DNA of 64,000 nt from G963691835 sp963691835 (lineage in GTDB: Bacteria > Pseudomonadota > Alphaproteobacteria > Thalassobaculales > Thalassobaculaceae), in contig OY829383.1 in assembly GCA_963691835.1 (NCBI GenBank), forward strand, positions 558,001 to 622,000. Direction: 5' to 3'. Positions 34,004 through 42,328 of the stretch are shown here, piece after piece; the stretch's first letter is position 1; every line of letters begins with the position of its first letter. The notes beneath the pieces are model-generated. The model did not search any database. It had not been told where the DNA came from and saw nothing but the letters and a program-made list of their open reading frames with translations. Made by a program: the position numbers and the translations under genes.

Positions 34004-34630
34004 TTACGCGGACGCGGTCTCTTTTTCGGTGGCGTCACCACCCTCAGGTGCGGCGTCGACCTCGGGCTGCGGAGCGCCCGGCGCAAAGTAGCCTTCGGCC
34101 TCCTCTGCAGCGTCATCGTCGTCGTCATCAAGGCCTTCATCGCTGCCAACGGCCCGGCCGAGGAGTTTCTGCTGCTCCGCCTCTTCCAGGCTGCGGGCGA
34201 TGTTCACCGTGACGGACACGGCGACCTCCGGGTGGAGGACGACACGAACGCCCTCAAGACCGAGGGACTTAAGGGCCCGGTCGAGCGCGACCTGGGCGCG
34301 GGAGATGGTCACACCGGCCTCGGTTACCGCCTCGGAGATGTCGCGGGCCGTCACCGAACCGTAGAGCTGACCGCTGTCACCGGCGGCACGCACCATCGGC
34401 ACGACCAGCCCGTCAAGCTTCGCGGCGACCGCCTCGGCCTCGGACTTCCGCTCAAGGTTGTCCGCCTCAAGCTGCGCGCGGCGGCTTTCGAAGTAGGTCA
34501 GGTTTTCCTTGTTTGCCCGAAGCGCCTTGCGCTGCGGCAACAGGAAGTTGCGCGCGAAACCGTCTTTAACCTTAACGACGTCGCCCATCTGCCCGAGCTT
34601 CTCGATCCGCTCCAGAAGGATCACATCCAT
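34004..34630 (-). CDS. rplI: Ribosomal protein L9
   Basis: 208 residues. The N-terminal domain (MDVILLERIEKLGQMGDVVK, then GFARNFLLPQRKAL) binds 23S rRNA. A long connecting helix and the C-terminal domain (VTARDISEAV, LHPEVAVSVTVNI) complete the normal about 150 residues. An acidic extension of about 50 residues follows, beginning GLDDDDDDAAEEAEGYF. Such tails occur in alphaproteobacteria. It closes the rpsF-rpsR-DUF2232-rplI operon. Confidence 0.96.
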   Translation of the reverse strand: MDVILLERIEKLGQMGDVVKVKDGFARNFLLPQRKALRANKENLTYFESRRAQLEADNLERKSEAEAVAAKLDGLVVPMVRAAGDSGQLYGSVTARDISEAVTEAGVTISRAQVALDRALKSLGLEGVRVVLHPEVAVSVTVNIARSLEEAEQQKLLGRAVGSDEGLDDDDDDAAEEAEGYFAPGAPQPEVDAAPEGGDATEKETASA

Positions 34631-34722
34631 GGTTCTGCTCCTCGTCTCGGGCTCTCGGCCCGGCTGATACCAGAGGGGACAGGTCGATGTCCCCAGATTC
34701 CTTTTTCCGTGCGCGGCCGGGC

Positions 34723-35736
34723 TCAGTCGTCCCGGTCGTCGTTGGCGGCATTACGATCCGCCTGATTTCCTGTTCCACCCGCCGGCGGTTGCCCTTGCGG
34801 CCAGATCCGGCGCCTTATGCCGAACCAATGATCCGCGAGCCCGATCAGCACCATCGCCGACTGGACGAATGGCAGGACAAGAACCAGCAGATAAATGCCG
34901 GTCAGGACCAGCAGCCGCCCTGGCAGGGCTGACGTCGCGGCGTGCACCACCCCAAGCCCGGCCATCAGAAACGGCAGGGCCGCGATCATCGTGAGGTTGA
35001 CCGCCAGATAGCCGAAGCCCAGGAAGTCCATCACGCCCACAAGGGCGAACGCCGCAAGCACGAACGGCGCCCAGTAGGGAAAGTCGATCCGCGACAGGCT
35101 CGGGCTCGGCCGGAGCGCGTTGCCGCGCCCCGAGAGGACGCCCTGGGCCAGGGCCGCGTTCACCATGATCATCAGCGTCCAGGAAAGCGCGAACACGCCC
35201 GGTCCATAGAGGACCAGGGTTTCCTGGAAGAGCTGCACCTCCGCGCCGACCGCCCGCTGTTCCGGCGGCGTGACGGCGATGTTGCCGATCAACTGATCCA
35301 CAGCCTCCGCGACCAAGCCACGAAGGCCGCCTTCCGACCCGCTCGCCATCATCGCCATAAGGACGACCAACGCGACCGCCATGCCGACAAGCCAAAGGAT
35401 CAGCAATCCCGTTGGATACCATTCGATGCGGCCCGTCGTTGGATCGTCCCCTTCCGGTCGCGACAACAACGCCCGTTGCACCAGAAAGGCCACCGGCCCG
35501 CCGAACATCAAAAGAAAGACCAGCCCGAAGGTGAACCCGGCCGCCAGTGCGACCATCACCGCCCCGCCGACCCCGGCGATCGCGGCGGCTGTCCATCCCA
35601 TGGACAGCCCGACCACGAAGAGCGGCAGTGCCGTCAGATACGCCAGAAGGACACCGCCGAAACCGCCAAAGGGTGCCAGCACGAACAAAGCCGTGCTCGC
35701 CAATGACGCGCCGACGACGGGAAGCCACTGCTTCAT
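34723..35736 (-). CDS. DUF2232 (YybS-like) membrane protein
   Basis: 337 residues with about eight predicted membrane helices. Residues 1-120 are hydrophobic with the ALPLFVVGLSMGWTAAAIAG repeat, and the C-terminal half has DFLGFGYLAVNLTMIAALPF. Location between rpsR and rplI is the conserved position of DUF2232 proteins in Rhodospirillales. Function unknown, possibly a transporter-like ECF/YybS fold. Confidence 0.85.
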   Translation of the reverse strand: MKQWLPVVGASLASTALFVLAPFGGFGGVLLAYLTALPLFVVGLSMGWTAAAIAGVGGAVMVALAAGFTFGLVFLLMFGGPVAFLVQRALLSRPEGDDPTTGRIEWYPTGLLILWLVGMAVALVVLMAMMASGSEGGLRGLVAEAVDQLIGNIAVTPPEQRAVGAEVQLFQETLVLYGPGVFALSWTLMIMVNAALAQGVLSGRGNALRPSPSLSRIDFPYWAPFVLAAFALVGVMDFLGFGYLAVNLTMIAALPFLMAGLGVVHAATSALPGRLLVLTGIYLLVLVLPFVQSAMVLIGLADHWFGIRRRIWPQGQPPAGGTGNQADRNAANDDRDD

Positions 35737-35787
35737 CTCGCGTTGCCTCGACCATGATGAGGGGACCGGCCGATCCGGGCGCCGGTG

Positions 35788-36042
35788 CTACTTCACCACA
35801 TAGGGAAGGAGCGCCAGGAAACGAGCCCTCTTGATCGCTTGGCTCAGCTTCCGCTGGTGCTTCGCGGACACCGCCGTGATCCGGCTGGGCACGATTTTAC
35901 CGCGTTCGGACACGTAGCGCTGCAGCAGCTTGAGATCCTTGTAGTCGATCTTCGGTGCATTCGAGCCGGTGAACGGGCACGCCTTGCGACGGCGCATGAA
36001 CGGGCGGCGGACGGCCGCACGGGAAACGGAAAGAGTCGTCAT
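35788..36042 (-). CDS. rpsR: Ribosomal protein S18
   Basis: 84 residues. RKACPFTGSNAPKIDYKDLKL (one residue short here) and RYVSERGKIVPSRITAVSAK are the S18 signatures, followed by KHQRKLSQAIKRARFLALLP. It binds 16S rRNA with S6 on the platform. 15 nt separates it from rpsF. The ATG follows GGAG-like bases. Confidence 0.97.
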   Translation of the reverse strand: MTTLSVSRAAVRRPFMRRRKACPFTGSNAPKIDYKDLKLLQRYVSERGKIVPSRITAVSAKHQRKLSQAIKRARFLALLPYVVK

Positions 36043-36056
36043 CTCACATCCTCCGA

Positions 36057-36482
36057 TCAGAAGCGCGGACCGCGATCACCACGATCGCCGCCCCTGTCGC
36101 CGCCCCGGTCACCCCGGTCACCTCGATCCCCACGATCACCGCGGCGTCCGCCACGGTCGTTTTTGGCCAGCATCATGGCCGTGGGACCCTCGACGATCTC
36201 ATCGATCTTGATGGTCATGTAGCGGAGGACATCCTCATCGAGGCGCATGTTCCGCTCCATCTCCGCGACCGCGTCGGACGGAGCCTCGAGATGGAAAAGG
36301 ATGTAGTGGCCCTTCCGGTTCTTCTTGATCCGGTAGGCGAGATTACGGAGGCCCCACATCTCGCGCTGCTTCACTTCCCCGCCATTCTCGGAAAGAATGG
36401 TCTGGAACTTGTCGGCGAGTTGTTCGGCCTGGGTGGACGAGATGTCCTGGCGTGCGATGAACACGCTCTCATAACTGGGCAT
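36057..36482 (-). CDS. rpsF: Ribosomal protein S6 with repetitive GDRG tail
   Basis: 141 residues. The S6 core runs to about residue 107: YESVFIARQDISSTQAEQL, GLRNLAYRIKKNRKGHYILF and MRLDEDVLRYMTIKI. The last about 30 residues are a Gly-Asp-Arg-rich repeat (RGDRGDRGDRG and GGDRGGDRG units). The repeat is encoded by a corresponding DNA repeat at 36060-36150. S6 dimerises with S18 on the small subunit. The gene starts 22 nt after a stable leader hairpin. Confidence 0.97.
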   Translation of the reverse strand: MPSYESVFIARQDISSTQAEQLADKFQTILSENGGEVKQREMWGLRNLAYRIKKNRKGHYILFHLEAPSDAVAEMERNMRLDEDVLRYMTIKIDEIVEGPTAMMLAKNDRGGRRGDRGDRGDRGDRGGDRGGDRGDRGPRF

Positions 36483-36503
36483 GTGTGCTCCTTACGGATA
36501 ATC

Positions 36504-36651
36504 GGGAACGCCGTTGGGCCATCCAGCCAATTCGCGTCCCCAAGCCGGTCACACCGGCAAGGAACCGCCCCGGTCGGATTTTGCCGACAGGGGCTTGATT
36601 GATCCCACACGCAAAGCGCGGCGCGCCTGCACCGTGGGAGATGGGACTATA
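36504..36651 (-). promoter_or_regulatory. Structured rpsF leader with promoter -10
   Basis: In the minus direction a -10-like TATAGT (36651-36646) with an upstream TTGTGC 16 nt away is followed by three stacked hairpins. The first (36594-36567) has GCCCC/GGGGC plus GTCGG/CCGAC. The second (36558-36544) has GCCGGT/ACCGGC with a 3-nt loop. The third (36541-36504) has an 8-bp stem GGGGACGC/GCGTTCCC with an inner TTGG/CCAA stem and an internal loop. The ribosome site GGAG follows. The known S6:S18 autoregulatory RNA motif occupies this position in many bacteria. Identity with it is not proven. The remaining 36652-36820 stretch holds the fabD promoter and no gene. Confidence 0.5.
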
Positions 36652-36769
36652 CAGATCCACCGATTCCGCACAACCTGAAATGTGTTGGCGTGAGTCCGAG
36701 GGGTCGAAAACTCGGAATCTGGCCCCACGCGTTCGCTCGACGGGTGGTCGGACGACCGGACGCCGGTTC

Positions 36770-36799
36770 TTGACATAACGCGGCAGTCGGGCCAACTGC
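36770..36799 (+). promoter_or_regulatory. Candidate fabD promoter
   Basis: A perfect -35 hexamer TTGACA (36770-36775) lies 45 nt upstream of fabD. The -10 region 17-18 nt further on is weak (AACTGC-like). The TTGACA is the best match in the 338-nt gene-free stretch between rpsF and fabD. Confidence 0.4.
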
Positions 36800-36820
36800 G
36801 GCCACGACACTCTTGGAGAG

Positions 36821-37798
36821 ATGAAAATGAGCGATGACGCAGCATCGCCGACACGGGCGCTGACATTTCCGGGACAAGGCTCGCAAGCCGTCGGCATGGG
36901 GGTCGCCCTGGCGGAACGGTTCCCGGAAGCTCGGGCCGTCCTCGACGCCGTTGATGAAGCATTGGGCGAGAAGTTGTCCGCCCTCATGGCCGATGGCCCG
37001 GAGGACGCACTCACCCTGACGCGGAATGCGCAGCCCGCCTTGATGGCGGTAAGCATCGCAACGCTCCGCGCGATCGAAGCGACGACCGGAAAACCCGCCG
37101 ATCAACTGGGCGCCTTTGTCGCCGGGCACTCCCTCGGGGAGTATACCGCCCTCGCGGCCGCAGGGACGCTTGAGATCGCCGATGCGGCGCGCCTTCTAAG
37201 GCTGCGCGGCGAAGCAATGCAGACTGCCGTCCCCGTGGGCGAAGGCGCCATGGCCGCCCTGCTGGGCGTCGATCTGGACGATGCCAAGTCCTACGCGGCG
37301 GACGCGGCGGCGGAAGGCGGGGTCTGCGACATCGCAAACGACAACGCGACTGGACAGGTTGTGGTCAGCGGGTCGAAAGCGACTGTTGAGCGGGCCGTCG
37401 CCATTGCGGCCGCGGCTGGGGCGCGGAAATCCATCATGCTGCCGGTCAGCGCACCCTTCCATTGTGCGCTTATGGCGCCTGCCGCCGATGCGATGGCAGA
37501 AGCGCTCGCCTCCGTCACCTTGCGCCGTCCGGACGTCCCGCTTGTCGCCAACGTGACCGCGTCGGCCATCACGGAACCATCCGACATCCGCGAACGCCTG
37601 GTCGAGCAAGTGACCGGCATGGTTCGCTGGCGGGAGTCGGTGATGTGGATGGCATCCCAGGGTGTTGGCGAGCTTCTGGAGATCGGATCGGGCAAAGTGC
37701 TGACCGGGTTGGTCCGCCGGATTGACCGGTCGGTCTCCGCCCGGGCGATCGGGTCGCCGGACGATGTGACCGCGTTCGCGGGAGCGATCACCGGATAA
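36821..37798 (+). CDS. fabD: Malonyl-CoA:ACP transacylase FabD
   Basis: 325 residues. FPGQGSQAVGMG near the start, the nucleophile GHSLGE (Ser about 105) and a His near 212 (APFHCALM) fit the FabD catalytic pair. The enzyme loads malonate onto ACP. It opens the fabD-fabG-acpP-fabF set. ATG at 36821 follows GGAGAG, and Met3 is an alternative. Confidence 0.96.
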   Translation: MKMSDDAASPTRALTFPGQGSQAVGMGVALAERFPEARAVLDAVDEALGEKLSALMADGPEDALTLTRNAQPALMAVSIATLRAIEATTGKPADQLGAFVAGHSLGEYTALAAAGTLEIADAARLLRLRGEAMQTAVPVGEGAMAALLGVDLDDAKSYAADAAAEGGVCDIANDNATGQVVVSGSKATVERAVAIAAAAGARKSIMLPVSAPFHCALMAPAADAMAEALASVTLRRPDVPLVANVTASAITEPSDIRERLVEQVTGMVRWRESVMWMASQGVGELLEIGSGKVLTGLVRRIDRSVSARAIGSPDDVTAFAGAITG

Positions 37799-37843
37799 CC
37801 GGCACGTGAATCGAATCAACGCATAAAATCAACCAGACGGAGG

Positions 37844-38590
37844 ATGCGCATGTTTCGCTTGGAGGGGCGTACGGCCCTTGTAACAGGGGCAAGCGGTGGT
37901 ATCGGCGGCGCCATTGCGACGGCCCTGCACGCGCAGGGGGCGCACGTTATCCTGACCGGCACCCGGGAAGAGGCACTGAAGGCACTTGCGGATACTTTGG
38001 GCGATCGCTGCACCGTCGTGACGGCCAATCTGGCGGATCCAGATGCGGCAGCGGCCCTGCTAAAGGACGCGGAGGCCGCGGCCGGTGCCGGTATCGAAAT
38101 CCTGGTGAACAACGCCGGGATCACCCGCGACGGCCTGTTGATGCGCATGAAGGACGAGGATTGGGCGACGGTCATCGACGTCAATCTCACCTCCGGCATG
38201 CGGCTGGCCCGGGCGGCCCTGCGGGGCATGATGAAGAAGCGCTGGGGCCGAATCATCGGTGTTTCGTCCATCGTAGGGGCGACCGGCAACCCGGGGCAGA
38301 CGAACTATGCCGCCTCCAAGGCGGGCATGATCGGCTTTTCAAAGTCTTTGGCGGCAGAAGTTGCGAGCCGGGGCATCACCGTCAACGTGGTGGCCCCGGG
38401 CTTCATCGCGACCGCCATGACCGACGCCCTGGACGACGGACAGAAAGAGGGGCTGTTGGGCGCGGTTCCGATGGGCCGACTCGGCAGCTCGGAAGACATT
38501 GCAGGCGCAGTCGCCTATCTGGCTTCGGAAGAAGCAGCGTACGTCACGGGCGCCACCCTGCATGTGAACGGCGGGATGGCGATGCTGTGA
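37844..38590 (+). CDS. fabG: 3-oxoacyl-ACP reductase FabG
   Basis: 248 residues of the classical SDR family. TGASGGIGG binds NADPH, NNAGITRDG is the second motif, and the catalytic Ser (about 143) with YAASK (Tyr about 156, Lys about 160) follows. NVVAPGFIATAMTDAL and the terminal VTGATLHVNGGMAM are those of FabG. It reduces 3-oxoacyl-ACP in fatty acid elongation. Confidence 0.96.
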   Translation: MRMFRLEGRTALVTGASGGIGGAIATALHAQGAHVILTGTREEALKALADTLGDRCTVVTANLADPDAAAALLKDAEAAAGAGIEILVNNAGITRDGLLMRMKDEDWATVIDVNLTSGMRLARAALRGMMKKRWGRIIGVSSIVGATGNPGQTNYAASKAGMIGFSKSLAAEVASRGITVNVVAPGFIATAMTDALDDGQKEGLLGAVPMGRLGSSEDIAGAVAYLASEEAAYVTGATLHVNGGMAML

Positions 38591-38702
38591 CACGGCGATG
38601 GCCGATAAACAACGGCGCGTCCGGTGCCGCCGAAAGAAGCACATCGGTGGGGAAAATCAGCCCTTGTGTCGCTGGCAATGGCACACAAAGTGTGATATTC
38701 GC

Positions 38703-38731
38703 CCCGCCACGCTCGTCGGCGGGTGCTTTTT
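38703..38731 (+). terminator. Terminator after fabG
   Basis: CCCGCC/GGCGGG stem with a 9-nt loop, followed by TGCTTTTT. It separates fabG from the highly expressed acpP, implying that acpP has its own promoter. Upstream at 38664-38669 and 38683-38688 a TTGTGT/ACACAA dyad may be part of the regulatory region. Confidence 0.65.
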
Positions 38732-38845
38732 CAAGTACCTAGCCCCTTAGCGGATTCGGAAATTCCGGGTCACCGTTCGGCACTCATCACGAGGCCGTCT
38801 GCGGGACGCGGGCAACAGAAAAACAAGGACTCGAGGAATTCGGAC

Positions 38846-39079
38846 ATGAGTGACGTCGCCGACCGGGTGAAGAAAATTGTTGTCGACCATCTTGGTGTCG
38901 ATGAGGGCAAAGTGGTCGAAAGCGCGAGCTTCATCGACGATCTCGGCGCGGACAGCCTCGACACGGTCGAGCTGGTGATGGCGTTCGAGGAAGAGTTCGG
39001 ATGCGAGATTCCGGACGACGCCGCGGAGAAGATTCTCACGGTTAAGGACGCCATCGCGTTCATCGAAACCAACTCGTGA
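38846..39079 (+). CDS. acpP: Acyl carrier protein
   Basis: 77 residues, the usual length. The phosphopantetheine site is Ser37 in LGADSLDTVELVM. The sequence is acidic and helical with the DDAAEKILTVKDAI end. The start at 38846 is chosen by homology over the in-frame upstream ATG at 38723, which overlaps the terminator. It carries acyl chains for fatty acid synthesis. Confidence 0.97.
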   Translation: MSDVADRVKKIVVDHLGVDEGKVVESASFIDDLGADSLDTVELVMAFEEEFGCEIPDDAAEKILTVKDAIAFIETNS

Positions 39080-39146
39080 TGGAAGACGGCGCTCTGCGCC
39101 GTTTATCCTTTACGACCTTGTTGGACGGATGCGTGGGGAGCCCATC

Positions 39147-40409
39147 ATGCGACGCGTAGTCGTGACCGGCATCGGCCTGGTAACACCGCTCGGATGCGGC
39201 ATTGAACACACCTGGAACCGCTTGATAGAAGGCCAATCCGGCATTCGAAAGATCGAGCGGTTCGATGTGTCTGACCTGCCATCCAAAATCGCCGGGATCG
39301 TGCCGGACGGGGCGACGGAAGACGGCCTGTTCGACGCTGACCGGTGGGTTGCTCCTAAAGAGCAGCGCAAGAATGACCGCTTCATCTTGCTGGGCATGGC
39401 CGCCGCTGAACAGGCGGTCTTGAATGCCGGCTGGACCCCGACGGATACCGAGGCGCTGGAGCGTACCGGTGTCATGATCGGTTCCGGCATCGGCGGGCTG
39501 ATGAACATCTACGAGGCGAGTCTTGTCCTCAATGAGAAGGGCCCGCGCCGAATCAGCCCGTTCTTCATCCCCTCGGCGCTGATCAACCTCATCTCCGGTC
39601 AGGTATCGATCAAGTTTGGCTTCAAGGGGCCGAACCACTCGGTCGTTACCGCGTGCGCGACCGGTGCTCACGCGATTGGTGACGCCGCCCGGATGATCGC
39701 TCTCGATGACGCGGATGTCATGATCGCCGGCGGTGCGGAAGCGGCTGTTGGCCGTTTGGGCATCGCCGGTTTCTCTGCATCGCGCGCGCTTTCGACCGGG
39801 TTCAATGACGAGCCGGAGCGCGCCTCCCGTCCGTGGGACGAAGGCCGGGACGGCTTTGTCATGGGCGAAGGGGCCGGTGTAATCGTGCTGGAGGAGTACG
39901 AGCACGCCAAGGCCCGCGGGGCGACCATCTACGCCGAGATCATCGGTTACGGGATGTCCGGGGACGCACACCACATCACGGCCCCCGCCGAAGACGGTGA
40001 TGGCGGTTTCCGGGCCATGACCGCGGCCTTGAAGCGCGCTCAGAAGACACCGGGCAGCATTGACTACATCAACGCCCACGGGACATCGACGCCGCTCGGC
40101 GACCAGATTGAGCTTGGCGCCGTGAAACGTCTTCTGGGGAACGAAGCTGCGACCGTCAGCATGTCGTCCACCAAATCCGCCATCGGTCACCTGCTCGGTG
40201 CGGCGGGCAGTGTGGAGGCGATCTTCTCCATCCTTGCGATCCAGCGAGGCGTCATTCCGCCGACCCTCAATCTGGAGAACCCCTCCGAGGGCTGCGACGG
40301 CATTGACCTTGTTCCTCTGGAAGCCAAGGAGCGGAAGGTGGATGTTGCGCTGTCGAACTCCTTCGGCTTCGGTGGCACGAACGCATCCCTGGTCTTCGCC
40401 AGCGTCTGA
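39147..40409 (+). CDS. fabF: 3-oxoacyl-ACP synthase II FabF
   Basis: 420 residues. MRRVVVTGIGLVTPLG at the start follows a GGGGAG ribosome site. The Cys-His-His triad is in VTACATGAHAIGDA (Cys about 171), NAHGTSTPLGD (His about 312) and KSAIGHLLGAAG (His about 348). GFGGTNASL is near the C-terminus. The enzyme elongates acyl-ACP. Met at 39129 is rejected as it lacks homology. Confidence 0.96.
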   Translation: MRRVVVTGIGLVTPLGCGIEHTWNRLIEGQSGIRKIERFDVSDLPSKIAGIVPDGATEDGLFDADRWVAPKEQRKNDRFILLGMAAAEQAVLNAGWTPTDTEALERTGVMIGSGIGGLMNIYEASLVLNEKGPRRISPFFIPSALINLISGQVSIKFGFKGPNHSVVTACATGAHAIGDAARMIALDDADVMIAGGAEAAVGRLGIAGFSASRALSTGFNDEPERASRPWDEGRDGFVMGEGAGVIVLEEYEHAKARGATIYAEIIGYGMSGDAHHITAPAEDGDGGFRAMTAALKRAQKTPGSIDYINAHGTSTPLGDQIELGAVKRLLGNEAATVSMSSTKSAIGHLLGAAGSVEAIFSILAIQRGVIPPTLNLENPSEGCDGIDLVPLEAKERKVDVALSNSFGFGGTNASLVFASV

Positions 40410-40421
40410 CGGAGGGCGCGA

Positions 40422-41396
40422 ATGCGCATACTCCGCTTCTTCCTGTCCCTTGTCCTCTTCTCGGTCGTTTTGGCCGGAGGGCTGTCTATTTGGGGCTGGG
40501 CCCTCTTCACCAAACCGGGCCCGCTGGCCGCGGACCGCGCGATCGTCATTCCTCAAGGTGCCGGCCTTCAAGGTATCGCCGATACGTTGGGCCGTGAGGG
40601 TGTCCTCGACGAACCCAGAGTCTTCATGATCGGTGCCAAAGTGTCCGGCGCGGCCCGGCGCCTTCGGGCCGGGGAGTTCATGTTCGCGGCCGGCGCCAGC
40701 GCCCGGGACGTGATGCACACCCTTCAATTCGGAGAGACGGTCGTCCGGAAGGTCACGTTTGCCGAAGGCTTGACCTCTACTCAGATCACGAACCGTTTGT
40801 CGGCGGTCGAGGGACTGACGGGCGAGATCAACCAACCACCGGCCGAAGGCGCACTGCTGCCCGAGACCTACTACTTCTCTTTCGGTGATTCCCGGCAAGC
40901 CATTGTCGACCGCATGACCGCCTCAATGAAAGAGACGGTGGATGCCCTTTGGTCGGAGCGGGATTCGAACCTGCCGCTGAAGACGCCAGAAGAGGCCCTC
41001 GTCCTCGCATCCATCATTGAGAAAGAGACCGCCGTCGCTGAGGAACGCGCACTGGTCGCCGGTGTATTCGTGAACCGGCTCCGGCGGGGCATGCGCTTGC
41101 AGTCTGACCCGACCGTCGCCTACGGCATTGCGCCAGAGGGTCTCAAACGCCCACTCACCCGCTCTGACTTGCGGCAGCCCACGCCCTACAACACCTATGT
41201 AATCAAAGGCCTGCCCCCCGCCCCGATTGCCAATCCGGGCCGGTCTTCAATCGCTGCCGCCCTGTCTCCGGCGAACACGCCGTACCTCTACTTTGTCGCC
41301 GACGGCACTGGTGGCCACGCCTTTGCCAGAACGCTGGCTGAGCACAACAGAAACGTCGCGAAGTGGCGGAAGATTCAGCGCTCCAAAACAAAGTAG
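40422..41396 (+). CDS. mltG: MltG endolytic murein transglycosylase
   Basis: 324 residues. An N-terminal membrane helix (about 5-27) is followed by a LysM-like domain (IPQGAGLQGIADTLGREGVL) and the YceG domain with ALVLASIIEKETAVAEER (catalytic Glu about 198) and RLRRGMRLQSDPTVAYGI. NTYVIKGLPPAPIANPG and YFVADGTGGHAFARTLAEHN are conserved. The enzyme cleaves nascent glycan strands at the inner membrane. It follows fabF by 12 nt, a common alphaproteobacterial order. Confidence 0.95.
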   Translation: MRILRFFLSLVLFSVVLAGGLSIWGWALFTKPGPLAADRAIVIPQGAGLQGIADTLGREGVLDEPRVFMIGAKVSGAARRLRAGEFMFAAGASARDVMHTLQFGETVVRKVTFAEGLTSTQITNRLSAVEGLTGEINQPPAEGALLPETYYFSFGDSRQAIVDRMTASMKETVDALWSERDSNLPLKTPEEALVLASIIEKETAVAEERALVAGVFVNRLRRGMRLQSDPTVAYGIAPEGLKRPLTRSDLRQPTPYNTYVIKGLPPAPIANPGRSSIAAALSPANTPYLYFVADGTGGHAFARTLAEHNRNVAKWRKIQRSKTK

Positions 41397-41417
41397 CGGG
41401 CGCCCGCGTCGGATGGA

Positions 41418-42185
41418 TCAGCTTTTCTTGGGAAGCCGGGCCAACACACCGTCAACCAATCCAGGTGGCAGCGCCTGCAGCAGCCACACCATGCTTGCCG
41501 TCGGCCAAGGATACGCGATTCGCGCCCGGCCTTTGGCAAGCCCCTTGATCATGATGCGCGCTGCCCGGTCGCTGCTCATCAGGAAGGGCATTGGGAAGTT
41601 GTTCGCATCCGTCATGGGCGTCTTCACATAGCCGGGACAAATCACGGAAACCTCGACCCCCTTCGACATCAACGCCCCCCGCAACCCCTCCCCCAGCACC
41701 TTCACGGCCGCCTTGCTCGCGCAGTAGGCCGGGGCACCTGGGATCCCGCGATATCCCGCGAGTGAGCTCATCAGCGCGATTTGGCCGTGTTGGCGCTCTT
41801 CCATCCGGGGCAGGATCGGAAGGATGGTGTTGAGGACGCCGTCCAGGTTTACGTCGAATACTGTTCGGATCTGCTCTTCGGACTCGGCCCCATCCAACCC
41901 GGCGGTGCCCGCCGAAATCCCGGCGTTCGCGACCACCACGTCCAAGGGCATTCGGTCGTCCGCCTCATGCATCATCTGGCGGGTGGCTTCACGATCCGTG
42001 ACATCGACGGCGACCACCTCCACCTCCGCCCCCCGTGCCCGGCAGGCTTCGGCGATCGCCTTGAGCCGGTCGGTGTTGCGACCGGACAAGTGAAGCCGTC
42101 TGCCCGATGCAGCCCAGCCTTCAGCCAGTGCGGCACCAAGACCGCTCGAGGCACCGGTGATCAGGATGGAACGCGGATCTCTCAT
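41418..42185 (-). CDS. Short-chain dehydrogenase/reductase
   Basis: 255 residues. ILITGASSGLGAALAEGWA gives the TGxxxGxG loop. VVANAGISAG is the NAG-like motif, SSLAGYRGIPG has the catalytic Ser, and YCASKAAVKVL contains Tyr and Lys. The C-terminus includes LLQALPPGLVDGVL. This is the SDR type often annotated as an acyl-chain or 3-ketosphinganine-type reductase, but the substrate is unknown. It is a single gene converging on mltG. Confidence 0.88.
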   Translation of the reverse strand: MRDPRSILITGASSGLGAALAEGWAASGRRLHLSGRNTDRLKAIAEACRARGAEVEVVAVDVTDREATRQMMHEADDRMPLDVVVANAGISAGTAGLDGAESEEQIRTVFDVNLDGVLNTILPILPRMEERQHGQIALMSSLAGYRGIPGAPAYCASKAAVKVLGEGLRGALMSKGVEVSVICPGYVKTPMTDANNFPMPFLMSSDRAARIMIKGLAKGRARIAYPWPTASMVWLLQALPPGLVDGVLARLPKKS

Positions 42186-42328
42186 CGGTCTCGCCCCATT
42201 TGGGCCGCCCGCCAGGCGACTGTTTCGTTTTCGGACAACACAGCGTGGATGCTTGCACTCACGCCAACGACCGATAGAGTGGCGCCTCTCCCCTCGCCGG
42301 ACAACAGCGACAAGAGCGGACCAGGCCT

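Noticed and set aside
36652..36769. A possible gene or RNA in the remaining gap between the rpsF promoter and the fabD promoter
   Set aside because: No open frame with a ribosome site and no clear RNA fold is visible.
39060..40898. A 612-codon open frame on the minus strand over acpP, fabF and mltG
   Set aside because: It is antisense to well-conserved genes. Long antisense frames are expected in GC-rich DNA and it shows no family signature.
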